Origin: RGIG4708 sp045538875
GTDB lineage: Bacteria > Bacillota > Clostridia > UMGS1810
Assembly (NCBI GenBank): GCA_045538875.1
Contig: JAZQEG010000010.1
Span: 209,378 to 273,377 of the forward strand
Reading direction: 5' to 3'
DNA length: 64,000 nucleotides
The position numbers were made by a program, and so were the translations under genes. Positions 44,414 through 53,199 of this stretch are shown here, piece after piece (positions within the stretch are counted from its first letter, which is position 1; each line of letters starts with the position of its first letter). The notes under the pieces are model-generated. The model saw only the letters and a program-made list of their open reading frames with translations. It had not been told where the DNA came from and ran no database searches.

Positions 44414-45823
44414 TTATTTTAATAATTTTTCTCTTTCAAAATATTCATTTGTTTCTTTTATTACAACACCGCTTAGGGCAAAAAGTGCCACAAGGTTTGG
44501 AAATGCCATCAGCCCGTTAAAAATATCGGCAACAGCCCAAACAGCCGAAACAGATATATAAGGGCCAATAAACACTGCAAAAGCATACAAAATTTTATAC
44601 ACTAAAAATATTGTTTTGTTTTGACCAACAAGGTAATGCAAACATTTTTCGCTGTAATAATTCCATCCGAGTATGGATGTAAATGCAAAAAATACAAGCG
44701 ATATCATAAGCACAAATTGTGATAATCGAGGCTCAAAAGGAAGCCCCATACCAAATGCATATGCGGATACATTAACACCCTCAAGCCCAGGTTGATTCCA
44801 TGCATCTGTAATTACAATTGCAACTCCTGTCATTGTGCATATAACAATTGTGTCAATAAAAGTACCCGTCATACAAACAAGGCCCTGACGCACAGGTTGC
44901 CTAGTTCGCGCTGCTGCAGCAGCAATCGGTGCAGAACCCAGCCCAGCCTCGTTAGAAAATATGCCTCTTGCAATACCTTTTTGAATTGCAATAAAAATAC
45001 TTCCCACAGCTCCGCCTGTAAACGCCTGAGGATTAAATGCTGATTTTATTATAACTTCAATTGCATAAGGTATTTTTGAGCGGTTATAAATAAGCAAAAA
45101 TGTTACTGCACCAACATATACAATTGCCATAAAGGGCACCAAAATTTGCGAAACCTTTGCAATACTCTTAAGACCGCCAAAAATAACAACCGTCACGCAT
45201 ACAGTTACTATCAATCCCGAAATTATTACTGATATTGAGTATGTACCACTAAAAACATTTACGCTGTAAGCACATTGCGGATCAAAAAAGTTGTTTACAG
45301 CAGCTGTTATACCATTAACCTGCGTTATGGTGCCAATTCCCATTAATCCTGATAAAAGGCATGACACAGCAAACAAAACACCAAGCCATCTCCACTTTTT
45401 ACCCATACCTTTTTGAATGTAGTAAAAAGGTCCGCCCAAAATTGTGCCGTCTTTTTCGATATGGCGATACTTTACTGCCAAAAACCCCTCAGCATACTTT
45501 GTTGCCATACCAAAAAATGCACCAACCTCAAGCCACAACAATGCTCCAGGTCCGCCTGAGCAAATTGCAGTTGCAACGCCAATAATGTTACCAGTTCCAA
45601 TTGTAGCAGAAAGAGCAGTACACAAAGCGGCAAAGCTTGACACTTCACCGATTCCGTCCTGCTCATCAAAAAACATATATTTAATTGCCTTTGGCAAATG
45701 AACAACTTGCAACAGCTTTGTCCCGATGGTGAGGATTATGCCTACTCCCATAATGAGAATAATAAGCGGTAACCCCCAAACTGCATTGTGAATGCGGGAT
45801 AAAAGCAGATTTAAATTATTCAT
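44414..45823 (-). CDS. Sodium:alanine/glycine symporter (AGCS family)
   Basis: 469 aa with about ten to eleven membrane helices. Family signatures are AALCTALSATIGTGNIIGVATAI, GALLWLEVGAFFGMATKYAEGFLAVKYR, GGPFYYIQKGMG and the later FSNEAGLGSAPIAAAAARTRQPVRQGLV. It imports alanine or glycine with sodium. The ATG at 45823 is preferred to the upstream GTG. It lies 60 nt after pyrI on the same strand and may be a separate unit. Confidence 0.94.
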   Translation of the reverse strand: MNNLNLLLSRIHNAVWGLPLIILIMGVGIILTIGTKLLQVVHLPKAIKYMFFDEQDGIGEVSSFAALCTALSATIGTGNIIGVATAICSGGPGALLWLEVGAFFGMATKYAEGFLAVKYRHIEKDGTILGGPFYYIQKGMGKKWRWLGVLFAVSCLLSGLMGIGTITQVNGITAAVNNFFDPQCAYSVNVFSGTYSISVIISGLIVTVCVTVVIFGGLKSIAKVSQILVPFMAIVYVGAVTFLLIYNRSKIPYAIEVIIKSAFNPQAFTGGAVGSIFIAIQKGIARGIFSNEAGLGSAPIAAAAARTRQPVRQGLVCMTGTFIDTIVICTMTGVAIVITDAWNQPGLEGVNVSAYAFGMGLPFEPRLSQFVLMISLVFFAFTSILGWNYYSEKCLHYLVGQNKTIFLVYKILYAFAVFIGPYISVSAVWAVADIFNGLMAFPNLVALFALSGVVIKETNEYFEREKLLK

Positions 45824-45883
45824 ATACACAAACCCCTGTTTGCTTAGCCAAAAATGTATAACTTACTCACTTTAGGCCAGCCG

Positions 45884-46303
45884 TTATTTATTTGCGTCGG
45901 CTTCGCAATACATACATCTGTATATTCTATTTTGCTTGTCGGCAAGTTTAAACATATGATGTATGCCTTGCTCAACACTTGTAATACATCTCGGGTTTTT
46001 GCATTTTATAACATCTGTTATTGTTTCGGGCAATTGGAGATGCATTTTTTTTACAAGCTTGCCGTCCTTAATAATATTTACGGTAATATCGGGGTCAATA
46101 TAACCTAAAATATCAAGGTTATAATCAAAAATGCAATCGATTTTGATTATATCCTTTTTTCCCATTTTTTTGCTGGGTGCATTTTTAATTATTGCAACCT
46201 GACAATCAAGTAAATCAAGGTTTAAAAAATCATACAGCTGTGAAGATTTGCCAGCTTTTATGTGGTCAATTACCACACCGTTAGTTATTGAATCTATAGT
46301 CAT
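45884..46303 (-). CDS. pyrI: Aspartate carbamoyltransferase regulatory chain
   Basis: 139 aa regulatory subunit that gives PyrB allosteric control by CTP/ATP. The N-terminal allosteric domain shows ITNGVVIDHIKAGKSSQLYDFL; the C-terminal zinc domain carries CKNPRC and YRCMYC, the four expected cysteines. The start at 46303 (MTIDSITNG) has GGAGGTGGATTA; the longer frame lies inside pyrB. Last gene of the pyr operon, starting directly after pyrB. Confidence 0.95.
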   Translation of the reverse strand: MTIDSITNGVVIDHIKAGKSSQLYDFLNLDLLDCQVAIIKNAPSKKMGKKDIIKIDCIFDYNLDILGYIDPDITVNIIKDGKLVKKMHLQLPETITDVIKCKNPRCITSVEQGIHHMFKLADKQNRIYRCMYCEADANK

Positions 46304-46304
46304 A

Positions 46305-47222
46305 TTAATCCACCTCCAACAGCTTAAGTATAAGTGCCATTCGCATATATTTGCCGTATTTTGTCTGCCTAAAGTAGCAGGCCCGTTTATCGTTATCAAT
46401 TTCGGTCGAAATTTCGTTAACTCTAGGAAGCGGATGCATAACGATCATATCGTCTTTTGCATTTTTCATTTTTTCAGGAGTTAAAATATAGCTGTCTTTA
46501 AGCCTTAAATAATCTTCTTCGTTAAAAAATCTTTCCTTTTGAACACGTGTCATATAAAGTATGTCAAGCTCACCTATTACCTCATCAAGTGAATTTGTTT
46601 GAATATACTCTATGTTTTTTTCTTTAATATACTTTGTTTTTACATAGCTTGGCAGCTTTAGCTCATCTGGCGAAACAAGCACAAACCTAATGTTTTTGTA
46701 CCTTGACATTGCAGCAACAAGCGAGTGAACGGTTCTGCCAAATTTTAGGTCGCCGCACAAGCCTATTGTAAGGTTGTCAAACCTGCCCATTTCCATATTT
46801 ATAGTTAAAAGGTCGGCAAGTGTTTGAGTTGGATGATTGTGCCCTCCGTCACCTGCATTGATTACCGGGATAGTAGCTTTCATTGATGCAACTAAAGGTG
46901 CACCCTCTTTTGGATGACGCATTGCAATAATATCTGCATATCCGCTAACTACAGCAACCGTATCGGCAACACTTTCTCCTTTTGCAGACGAGCTTGAATT
47001 TGCATCCGAAAACCCAAGTACATTTCCGCCAAGCTCCATCATAGCAGCTTCAAAGCTAAGCCTTGTACGGGTAGATGGTTCAAAAAACAGCGTAGCAAGC
47101 TTTTTGTATCTGCATTTTTCCTGATATTTTTGGGGATTTGCAATAATATCCTTAGCAGTTGTTATAAGGGCGTCAATTTCTTCAACTGTCAAATCCATTA
47201 TATCTATAATACTTCTGTTCAT
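46305..47222 (-). CDS. pyrB: Aspartate carbamoyltransferase catalytic chain
   Basis: Joins carbamoyl phosphate and aspartate to form carbamoyl aspartate. 305 aa. The carbamoyl-phosphate motif FFEPSTRTRLSFEAAM, the SSSAKGESVADT loop, the substrate motif DGGHNHPTQTLADL and HPLPRVNEI are intact. Adjacent pyrI makes a class B-type holoenzyme likely. GGAGGAAAGCGGA precedes the ATG. Confidence 0.97.
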   Translation of the reverse strand: MNRSIIDIMDLTVEEIDALITTAKDIIANPQKYQEKCRYKKLATLFFEPSTRTRLSFEAAMMELGGNVLGFSDANSSSSAKGESVADTVAVVSGYADIIAMRHPKEGAPLVASMKATIPVINAGDGGHNHPTQTLADLLTINMEMGRFDNLTIGLCGDLKFGRTVHSLVAAMSRYKNIRFVLVSPDELKLPSYVKTKYIKEKNIEYIQTNSLDEVIGELDILYMTRVQKERFFNEEDYLRLKDSYILTPEKMKNAKDDMIVMHPLPRVNEISTEIDNDKRACYFRQTKYGKYMRMALILKLLEVD

Positions 47223-47249
47223 TCCGCTTTCCTCCCTAATAGTTTAAAA

Positions 47250-47879
47250 TTATTTTATCCAGCTTTCGTCACTTGGATTGTTGCGGAACGCAATAAGTCT
47301 GTCTTTGTCTTCATGCTTAATATAGCCAATTTCTGCAGCTATTTGTACAATTGTATCAAAATTTGTAAGGCTGACATTTTTTACATTGGCTTTTTGGAGC
47401 CTGTCAATACCCTTTTGCATACCGTATGTAAATATCGAAGCAACACCCAAAACCTCGGCACCTGCTTCGCGGAGGGCTTCAACAACCTCAATAACACTGC
47501 CACCTGTGGAAATAAGGTCTTCTATAACAACAACCTTTTGTCCTTTTTCAAGCTTGCCCTCAATCTGATTGCCTCTGCCATGGTCTTTGCTGCCGCTGCG
47601 TACATATCCCATAGGCATATCCAAAAGATGACCTGTAATTGCAGCATGAGCAATACCAGCAGTTGATGTGCCCATCAAAACCTCGCAATCAGGATATTCG
47701 TTTTTTACAATTTTGGCAAGTCCGTTTTCTACATCGTTACGCACATTAGGGCTTGTAAGTGTGAGTCGGTTGTCGCAATATACTGGGCTTTTAATGCCGC
47801 TAGCCCAAGTAAAAGGCTGATCGGGGCGTAAAAAAACTGCACCTATTGAAAGTAAATCTTTTGCAATTAGCTTATCCAT
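47250..47879 (-). CDS. pyrE: Orotate phosphoribosyltransferase
   Basis: Converts orotate and PRPP to OMP. 209 aa. The PRPP-binding motif KVVVIEDLISTGGSVIEVVEALREAG is clear, with VRSGSKDHGRGNQIEGKLEKGQ as the flexible loop and FTWASGIKSPVYCDNR as orotate-binding region. GGAGGAT precedes the ATG. Between pyrF and pyrB. Confidence 0.97.
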   Translation of the reverse strand: MDKLIAKDLLSIGAVFLRPDQPFTWASGIKSPVYCDNRLTLTSPNVRNDVENGLAKIVKNEYPDCEVLMGTSTAGIAHAAITGHLLDMPMGYVRSGSKDHGRGNQIEGKLEKGQKVVVIEDLISTGGSVIEVVEALREAGAEVLGVASIFTYGMQKGIDRLQKANVKNVSLTNFDTIVQIAAEIGYIKHEDKDRLIAFRNNPSDESWIK

Positions 47880-47903
47880 TATAATTTATCCTCCGTTATA
47901 TAA

Positions 47904-48605
47904 TTATTTACCCAAAAATTCTGATACACATTTGCGATAGCTTTTGAGCGGATTATCAGACGCTGTAATTGGTCTGCCCACTACAATAAAGTCAGAACCT
48001 ATTTTTGCCGCTTGCTCAGGTGTTGTAATGCGCACCTGGTCACCAACATCACCGCCTGCAAATCGGATGCCTGGGGTAACTGTTAAAAAGCTGCTTCCGC
48101 ATCTTTGGTGCACAGCCTCAGCTTCGAGAGGTGAGCATACAACGCCGTCAAGTCCGCTCATTTTTGCATTTTCGGCATAGCTCATAACTACCTCTTTAAG
48201 AGGCAGATTTATTTTAAGCTCGATTTGCATAAGCTCTTCACTTGTTGATGTAAGTTGTGTTACTGCAATCAAAAGAGGTCTGGAACCATCTGGTCTTGTT
48301 AAGCCTTCAATAGCACCCTGCATCATTTTACTGCCGCCAAATGCGTGGAGATTGCACATATCAACATTAAGCTTTGACAAAACACTCATAGATTTTTTTA
48401 CAGTGTTTGGAATGTCACACAATTTTAAGTCAAGAAAAATCTTATGGCCTCTCTCTTTAATTTTGGCAACAATTTCAGGACCTGATGAATAAAACAGCTC
48501 CATACCTATTTTTACATATGGTTTTTCCTCAGGAAACAAATCAAGAAAATCCATAACCTCAGCCTGTGAATTAAAATCGCAGGCAATAATAACATCCTTA
48601 TTCAT
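47904..48605 (-). CDS. pyrF: Orotidine 5'-phosphate decarboxylase
   Basis: Decarboxylates OMP to UMP. 233 aa. The catalytic Asp-Lys-Asp array is in FLDLKLCDIPNTVKKS; VIIACDFNS begins the barrel, and VTPGIRFAGGDVGDQVRITTPEQA with IVVGRPITAS forms the phosphate site. The start overlaps the end of pyrD by 8 nt and has GGAGGAGC upstream. Confidence 0.97.
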   Translation of the reverse strand: MNKDVIIACDFNSQAEVMDFLDLFPEEKPYVKIGMELFYSSGPEIVAKIKERGHKIFLDLKLCDIPNTVKKSMSVLSKLNVDMCNLHAFGGSKMMQGAIEGLTRPDGSRPLLIAVTQLTSTSEELMQIELKINLPLKEVVMSYAENAKMSGLDGVVCSPLEAEAVHQRCGSSFLTVTPGIRFAGGDVGDQVRITTPEQAAKIGSDFIVVGRPITASDNPLKSYRKCVSEFLGK

Positions 48606-49515
48606 TATGTGCTCCTCCTATTATATCTTGTAAATTATCTATATTATATTTTTTCATTACATTTGGCAAATCTTCAATAATGGTTTTGCATACATACGGG
48701 TCAACAAGATTTGCTGCACCTACCTGAACGGCCGTAGCACCCGCAAGCATCATTTCAATAACATCTTCGGCGTTTGATACGCCGCCCATGCCTATAATTG
48801 GTATTTTTACTGCATCGTACACCTGATAAACCATACGCACAGCCACAGGAAAAATTGCACTTCCAGAAAAGCCACCCATTTTGTTTGCAATAATCGGCCT
48901 TTTTGTGCGTTTGTTAATACGCATACCCATAAGGGTATTTATAAGGCTGATACCGTCTGCACCTGCATCCTCACAAGCTTTTGCAATGGAAACAATATCG
49001 GTTACATTTGGGCTTAATTTTATGTATACTGGCTTGGTTGTAACTTTTTTTACTGCTGCAGTAACCATAGCTGCCGCTTTTGGATCAGTACCAAAGCTCA
49101 TACCACCATTGTGAACATTTGGACAGCTCACATTAACTTCAATAATGCCAACTTGCTCCTCTTTGTCTATTTTTTCACAGCAGTATGCATATTCGTCAAC
49201 CGAAAAACCGCTTATGTTTGCTATGACCTTTTTGTTAAAGCATTTTTTTAACTGTGGCAACTCGTGTGAAATAACTCTTTCAATACCGGGATTTTGTAAT
49301 CCTACTGCATTTATCATACCTGCCTCGCACTCAGCAATACGAGGTGTTGGATTGCCAAAACGGGGGTCCTTTGTTGTACCTTTAAACGAAAACGAACCCA
49401 AAATATTAATGTCATAAATTTCGGCAAATTCGTAACCATAACCAAATGTTCCGCTTGCAGGTATTATTGGATTATCAAGCTCCAAACCGCTGAGTGTTAC
49501 TTTTGTATTTACCAT
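48598..49515 (-). CDS. pyrD: Dihydroorotate dehydrogenase, class 1B catalytic subunit
   Basis: FMN enzyme oxidising dihydroorotate to orotate; with PyrK it uses NAD. 305 aa. LDNPIIPASGTFGYG, the catalytic Cys in IEVNVSCPNVHNGGMSFG, and IGMGGVSNAEDVIEMMLAGATAVQVGAAN are diagnostic for PyrDB. Overlaps pyrK by 7 nt and pyrF by 8 nt. Confidence 0.97.
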   Translation of the reverse strand: MVNTKVTLSGLELDNPIIPASGTFGYGYEFAEIYDINILGSFSFKGTTKDPRFGNPTPRIAECEAGMINAVGLQNPGIERVISHELPQLKKCFNKKVIANISGFSVDEYAYCCEKIDKEEQVGIIEVNVSCPNVHNGGMSFGTDPKAAAMVTAAVKKVTTKPVYIKLSPNVTDIVSIAKACEDAGADGISLINTLMGMRINKRTKRPIIANKMGGFSGSAIFPVAVRMVYQVYDAVKIPIIGMGGVSNAEDVIEMMLAGATAVQVGAANLVDPYVCKTIIEDLPNVMKKYNIDNLQDIIGGAHNE

Positions 49516-50237
49516 ATTATTTCCTCACTTTCAAGCACAGGACCATCTTTACAAATCCTTTTGTTGCCGTACTTTGTTTTGCAGCTACAGCCCATACATG
49601 CACCAAAACCGCAGCCCATCCTCTCCTCAAAACTGAGCTGACCGCTTGTTTTTGCAGCAAAATGCACTGCTTTAAGCATTAGTTCGGGGCCACAGGTGTA
49701 ATAATATGTATAATCAATACTTTTCATTGCATCGGTAACAAAGCCTTTAACTCCCCTGCTGCCATCAACGGTTGTAACAATCACATCACACAGAGCAGCA
49801 AATTCATCATAACAAAACACTTCACAGGCAGTGTTAAACCCAAGTATAACCGTCGGCTTTTTGCCCATTGCAACAAGCTTTTTGCAAAGGTTGTACATAG
49901 GTGGCACACCTACGCCGCCGCCTATAAGCAGCGGTTTGTCACCCGACTTTGAAATGTCATAACCATTGCCAAGACCTGTCATAACATCAAGCTTGTCATT
50001 AGCACACAGCTTGCTCATAATTTCGGTACCTTCACCTACTACTTTATAAATTATGGTTACTGTTTTGTCATCATAATCATAAACAGATATAGGTCGTCTT
50101 AAATATTTTGAGCTAAGCTTGATGTTTACAAACTGACCACAGTTAGTAATATCAGATACATCACCTTGCAAAATCATTTTAAACACAGACGGTGCTATAC
50201 ACTCATTAAGTTTAATTTCAAAAATTCCGGTTTTCAT
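49509..50237 (-). CDS. pyrK: Dihydroorotate dehydrogenase electron-transfer subunit
   Basis: FAD and 2Fe-2S flavoprotein passing electrons from PyrD to NAD. 242 aa. The FAD motif is RRPISVYDYDD, the nucleotide motif PLLIGGGVGVPPMYNLCKKL, and the iron-sulfur cysteines lie in ERMGCGFGACMGCSCKTK and a later Cys. It sits between pyrC and pyrD with only 1-2 nt spacing. Confidence 0.96.
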   Translation of the reverse strand: MKTGIFEIKLNECIAPSVFKMILQGDVSDITNCGQFVNIKLSSKYLRRPISVYDYDDKTVTIIYKVVGEGTEIMSKLCANDKLDVMTGLGNGYDISKSGDKPLLIGGGVGVPPMYNLCKKLVAMGKKPTVILGFNTACEVFCYDEFAALCDVIVTTVDGSRGVKGFVTDAMKSIDYTYYYTCGPELMLKAVHFAAKTSGQLSFEERMGCGFGACMGCSCKTKYGNKRICKDGPVLESEEIIW

Positions 50238-50238
50238 A

Positions 50239-51510
50239 TTATCTATCCTTTTTTAAAGTTTTGTCAATATATGCAATTTTTCCATTTGCAATTGTAAGCA
50301 TACACTTTCCGTAAACCTCGGTATTGTCAAACGGGGAGCTTTTGCCCATCGATTCAAAATCTGCAGAATCAATGATATATTTGCTGTTTAAATCAAACAC
50401 AGTAAGATTTGCAACATTTCCAACTTGTATTTTATTTTCAAACCCAAACCTTGCTGCAGGATTTGTGCTCATAAGTTCAACAAGCCTATCAATGCTTATA
50501 ATACCAGTTTTTACAAAATTAGTGTACATAACAGCAAACGAGGTTTCTATGCCAACAATTCCGTTAAGAGAGCCTTTAAGTCCTTTAGATTTTTCCTCTT
50601 TACTATGTGGTGCATGGTCTGTTGCAATCATATCAACAGTACCATCAATTATGCCCTCAACAAGAGCTTGTCTGTCTGCTTTTGACCTGATTGGCGGATT
50701 CATTTTAAACCTGCCCTCGTCTTTTAAGTCATCATCACAAAACACAAGGTAGTGTGGAGCGGTTTCGCAAGTAATATCAACACCATCTTTTTTTGCCTGC
50801 CTTATAAGCTCAACACTCTCTTTTGCCGAAATATGGCACACATGATATTTAACGCCAGTTTTTTTAGCAAGCTCAATATCTCTTTTAATCGGCCTCCACT
50901 CGCTTTCGGAGCATATGCCCTTGTGACCATTTTTTTCAGCATACTCACCTTTGTGTATATATCCACCGCAAAGCAGTGAATTGTCTTCACAATGGGCAGA
51001 TATAATTTTGCCCAAAGTTTTGGCAGTATACATAGCTTCAAGCATCAAGCTGTCATTTTGTACACCTTTGCCATCATCCGAAAAACCTATAACATCTGCC
51101 GACATTTGTTGCATTTTAGCAAGCTCTTGTCCGTTTTGATCAATAGTTATAGCACCAAAGGGATGTACATTTATTACAGCATCTTTATTTATAATATCAA
51201 GCTGGCACTTTAAATTTTGTTTGCAGTCAGGCACAGGGTTTAAATTTGGCATTGAGCACACATGGGTAAATCCGCCTCGGGCGCACGCTCTCGTGCCTGA
51301 TGCTATAGTTTCCTTATACGAAAAACCCGGTTCACGCAAATGCACATGCACATCTGCAAAACCGGGGAATATATAAAAATTATCAAAATTAAAAATAGTA
51401 TCACCGCAACAAGGAATAACGGAAGAAATATGAGTAATAACACCATTGTCAATTACAACATCTGTTTTGCCTATATTGTGAACATAAGCATTTTTTAAAA
51501 TTAGACTCAT
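50239..51510 (-). CDS. pyrC: Dihydroorotase
   Basis: Zinc amidohydrolase cyclising carbamoyl aspartate to dihydroorotate. 423 aa, type I. The metal motif FADVHVHLREPGFSYKETI, SAHCEDNSL, VCHISAKESVELI and the catalytic ATDHAPHSKEEK are present. First gene of pyrCKDFEBI; carbamoyl-phosphate synthase genes are not in the window. Preceded by a terminator-bearing leader and sigma-A promoter. Confidence 0.97.
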   Translation of the reverse strand: MSLILKNAYVHNIGKTDVVIDNGVITHISSVIPCCGDTIFNFDNFYIFPGFADVHVHLREPGFSYKETIASGTRACARGGFTHVCSMPNLNPVPDCKQNLKCQLDIINKDAVINVHPFGAITIDQNGQELAKMQQMSADVIGFSDDGKGVQNDSLMLEAMYTAKTLGKIISAHCEDNSLLCGGYIHKGEYAEKNGHKGICSESEWRPIKRDIELAKKTGVKYHVCHISAKESVELIRQAKKDGVDITCETAPHYLVFCDDDLKDEGRFKMNPPIRSKADRQALVEGIIDGTVDMIATDHAPHSKEEKSKGLKGSLNGIVGIETSFAVMYTNFVKTGIISIDRLVELMSTNPAARFGFENKIQVGNVANLTVFDLNSKYIIDSADFESMGKSSPFDNTEVYGKCMLTIANGKIAYIDKTLKKDR

Positions 51511-51539
51511 AATTATATCCTCTCAAGTTAGAAATATCG

Positions 51540-51599
51540 TTAGCATAAAAAAAGGCTCACACCAAATGGCGTGAGCACAGATACATAATTAACTGACAT
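51540..51599 (-). CDS. Possible 19-aa leader peptide of the pyr operon
   Basis: ATG at 51597-51599 opens a 19-codon frame (MSVNYVSVLTPFGVSLFLC) that runs through the whole leader terminator and ends at TAA 51540-51542. There is no strong ribosome site. Translation or stalling here would alter terminator folding, as in enteric pyrBI attenuation. Weakly supported. Confidence 0.3.
   Translation of the reverse strand: MSVNYVSVLTPFGVSLFLC
51547..51576 (-). terminator. Attenuator-type terminator in the pyr leader
   Basis: On the minus strand GCTCACGCC pairs with GGTGTGAGC around an ATTT loop (complement of 51555-51576, one G-U pair), followed by seven T (51547-51553). It lies after the promoter and before pyrC, so it should gate the operon. 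No PyrR-binding consensus was recognised. Confidence 0.85.
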
Positions 51600-51632
51600 T
51601 ATTGTATCCGGCACACATATTTTATTAAATAT

Positions 51633-51661
51633 ATTGTACCATTTTTTATACAATAAGTCAA
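51633..51661 (-). promoter_or_regulatory. Sigma-A promoter of the pyr operon
   Basis: Minus strand TTGACT (complement of 51656-51661), a 17-nt spacer and TACAAT (complement of 51633-51638). Transcription should start near 51626, giving a leader of about 115 nt that contains the terminator. Confidence 0.75.
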
Positions 51662-51684
51662 TAGAGTTTACACCAAAATTTTAG

Positions 51685-52065
51685 TTAAATAAGTGGTGTT
51701 TTGCGTGAAATTAGATGTAAAATATTGCCTTCGGGATCACGGAAAAACATTGTACCGATGCCTTTGTCGCTAAGAGCAGCATCTTTAAGTATTTCTACAC
51801 CCTCCAACTTTACTTTTGATACAAGTGTATCAAAATCATCTACCGAAATAGCAATATGACGAATACCAGCAGCAGTAAGCTCTGTAGGTATGTTGTCGTT
51901 TTGCGATGAGCAAAATTCAATCATACTCTTGTCGGAAAATGCAATAAAGTATGTACCCTTTCCATTGTCGTAAACCACTTCGCCGTCAAACACATTTTTG
52001 TACCAGTCCGAAAGCTTTTTTGTGTCCTTTGCATATATTGCAATATGCTCAATACCAATTTTCAT
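51685..52065 (-). CDS. VOC/glyoxalase superfamily protein
   Basis: 126 aa with two beta-alpha-beta-beta-beta modules. IGIEHIAIYAKDTKKLSDWYKNVF and IRHIAISVDDFDTLVSKVK are the module starts; FFRDPEGNILHLI is the C-terminal metal-binding strand. Metal-dependent lyase or resistance function is possible; substrate unknown. The start at 52065 has GGAG. Confidence 0.85.
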   Translation of the reverse strand: MKIGIEHIAIYAKDTKKLSDWYKNVFDGEVVYDNGKGTYFIAFSDKSMIEFCSSQNDNIPTELTAAGIRHIAISVDDFDTLVSKVKLEGVEILKDAALSDKGIGTMFFRDPEGNILHLISRKTPLI

Positions 52066-52078
52066 AATCATTCTCCTT

Positions 52079-52585
52079 TTATTTATTTATTAAATTATAA
52101 AATTTAAATACAAATGGTGTGTAAATGTAATCGTATACATAAAATACAGCCAACATACCCAGCCACAAAACCCAAATAGAATACTTAATTGACATATCGG
52201 TTTTAAGTAAAAATACAAGAATTAGATATGACAAAATCATATAAATATTAAATACAATCAGTTTTACTGCAAAATTTAATACCTTGTTTTTAATTTTGTC
52301 TATTAAAAACTTAATTGCAGGGTAATTACCTACAACAAGCGCATACAAAAGTGCAACTGCCTTGTCGGGGACAATAAGCATACCAACAATTGCAACAGCT
52401 GCATACTGGCACAGTGCCAATTTGTAGCCGTACACAACAATAAGCATACCAACAATTACAGATGCTATAAAGGTAAATGCAAGCTTTGATGCAGGTAAAA
52501 CAGATGCAATAAACAGCATTACAAGCGAAAATGCAGTACAAATTCCTCCAACTGCAACATAGTTACTTTTTTTATTTAACAACAT
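52079..52585 (-). CDS. Small polytopic membrane protein
   Basis: 168 aa with about five hydrophobic segments and few charges. The sequence begins MLLNKKSNYVAVGGICTAF and ends in a Tyr/Phe-rich tail. Not confidently assigned to a family. Its start overlaps the 3' end of the J-domain gene by 10 nt, and that gene overlaps DUF5685, so the three are translationally coupled. Confidence 0.7.
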   Translation of the reverse strand: MLLNKKSNYVAVGGICTAFSLVMLFIASVLPASKLAFTFIASVIVGMLIVVYGYKLALCQYAAVAIVGMLIVPDKAVALLYALVVGNYPAIKFLIDKIKNKVLNFAVKLIVFNIYMILSYLILVFLLKTDMSIKYSIWVLWLGMLAVFYVYDYIYTPFVFKFYNLINK

Positions 52586-53199
52586 GGTACCAAATCGCCA
52601 CCCATCATTTCACAGCAACAGTCTGCACACAAAAGCGAAGTGCAATTGTCACATGTACAGCAAGCATTTGCATTGTTGTAGCCATAACCATTGCTTGTAT
52701 TTGTATAAAACCCGCGTTGTGCATTCATTGTGTTATATGCACTTCGATATTCCATATTATATGGGTCAAGCTGTACAGCTCTGGCAAAATGCTGATATGC
52801 CATATCGTGCCAACCTCTCTTTTGATTGACAGCACCCATCAAAAAATGCCATTCGGCATTGCGGACAGAAACAGAATTTAATGCCCTTTGTGCTTCGTCA
52901 AGTCGATTTTCGTTAAGCATTTTGCGTATATGGCTAAGAGAGCTGTTGTAATTACCCTGATTATATCCGCCATAATTACCTGAGTATGAGCCTCCACCAC
53001 GATTGCTCTGGGTTTTGTTTTTCATTAAATAATCATATGCCTCATTAATTTCGCGCATTTTTTCTGCTGCGAGGTCGGCAAGAGGATTGTCAATATATTT
53101 GTCGGGATGATATTTTTTTGCTAGTTCTCTGTATGCATCTTTAATCTGTGCTTCGGTCGCATTTGGCGAAACGCCTAAAACCTTGTATGGGTCATTCAT
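52576..53199 (-). CDS. J-domain protein with cysteine-rich C-terminal motif
   Basis: 207 aa. Residues 1-65 form a DnaJ J-domain (DPYKVLGVSPNATEAQIKDAYRELAKKYHPDKY, HPD motif intact). A Gly/Tyr/Asn-rich linker follows, then a TPR-like helical stretch (residues about 90-155), and a C-terminal tail with ACCTCDNCTSLLCADCCCE and MGGDLVPCC. It should recruit and stimulate a DnaK-type chaperone; the Cys tail suggests metal or Fe-S binding. It is coupled to DUF5685 and a membrane protein. Confidence 0.85.
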   Translation of the reverse strand: MNDPYKVLGVSPNATEAQIKDAYRELAKKYHPDKYIDNPLADLAAEKMREINEAYDYLMKNKTQSNRGGGSYSGNYGGYNQGNYNSSLSHIRKMLNENRLDEAQRALNSVSVRNAEWHFLMGAVNQKRGWHDMAYQHFARAVQLDPYNMEYRSAYNTMNAQRGFYTNTSNGYGYNNANACCTCDNCTSLLCADCCCEMMGGDLVPCC

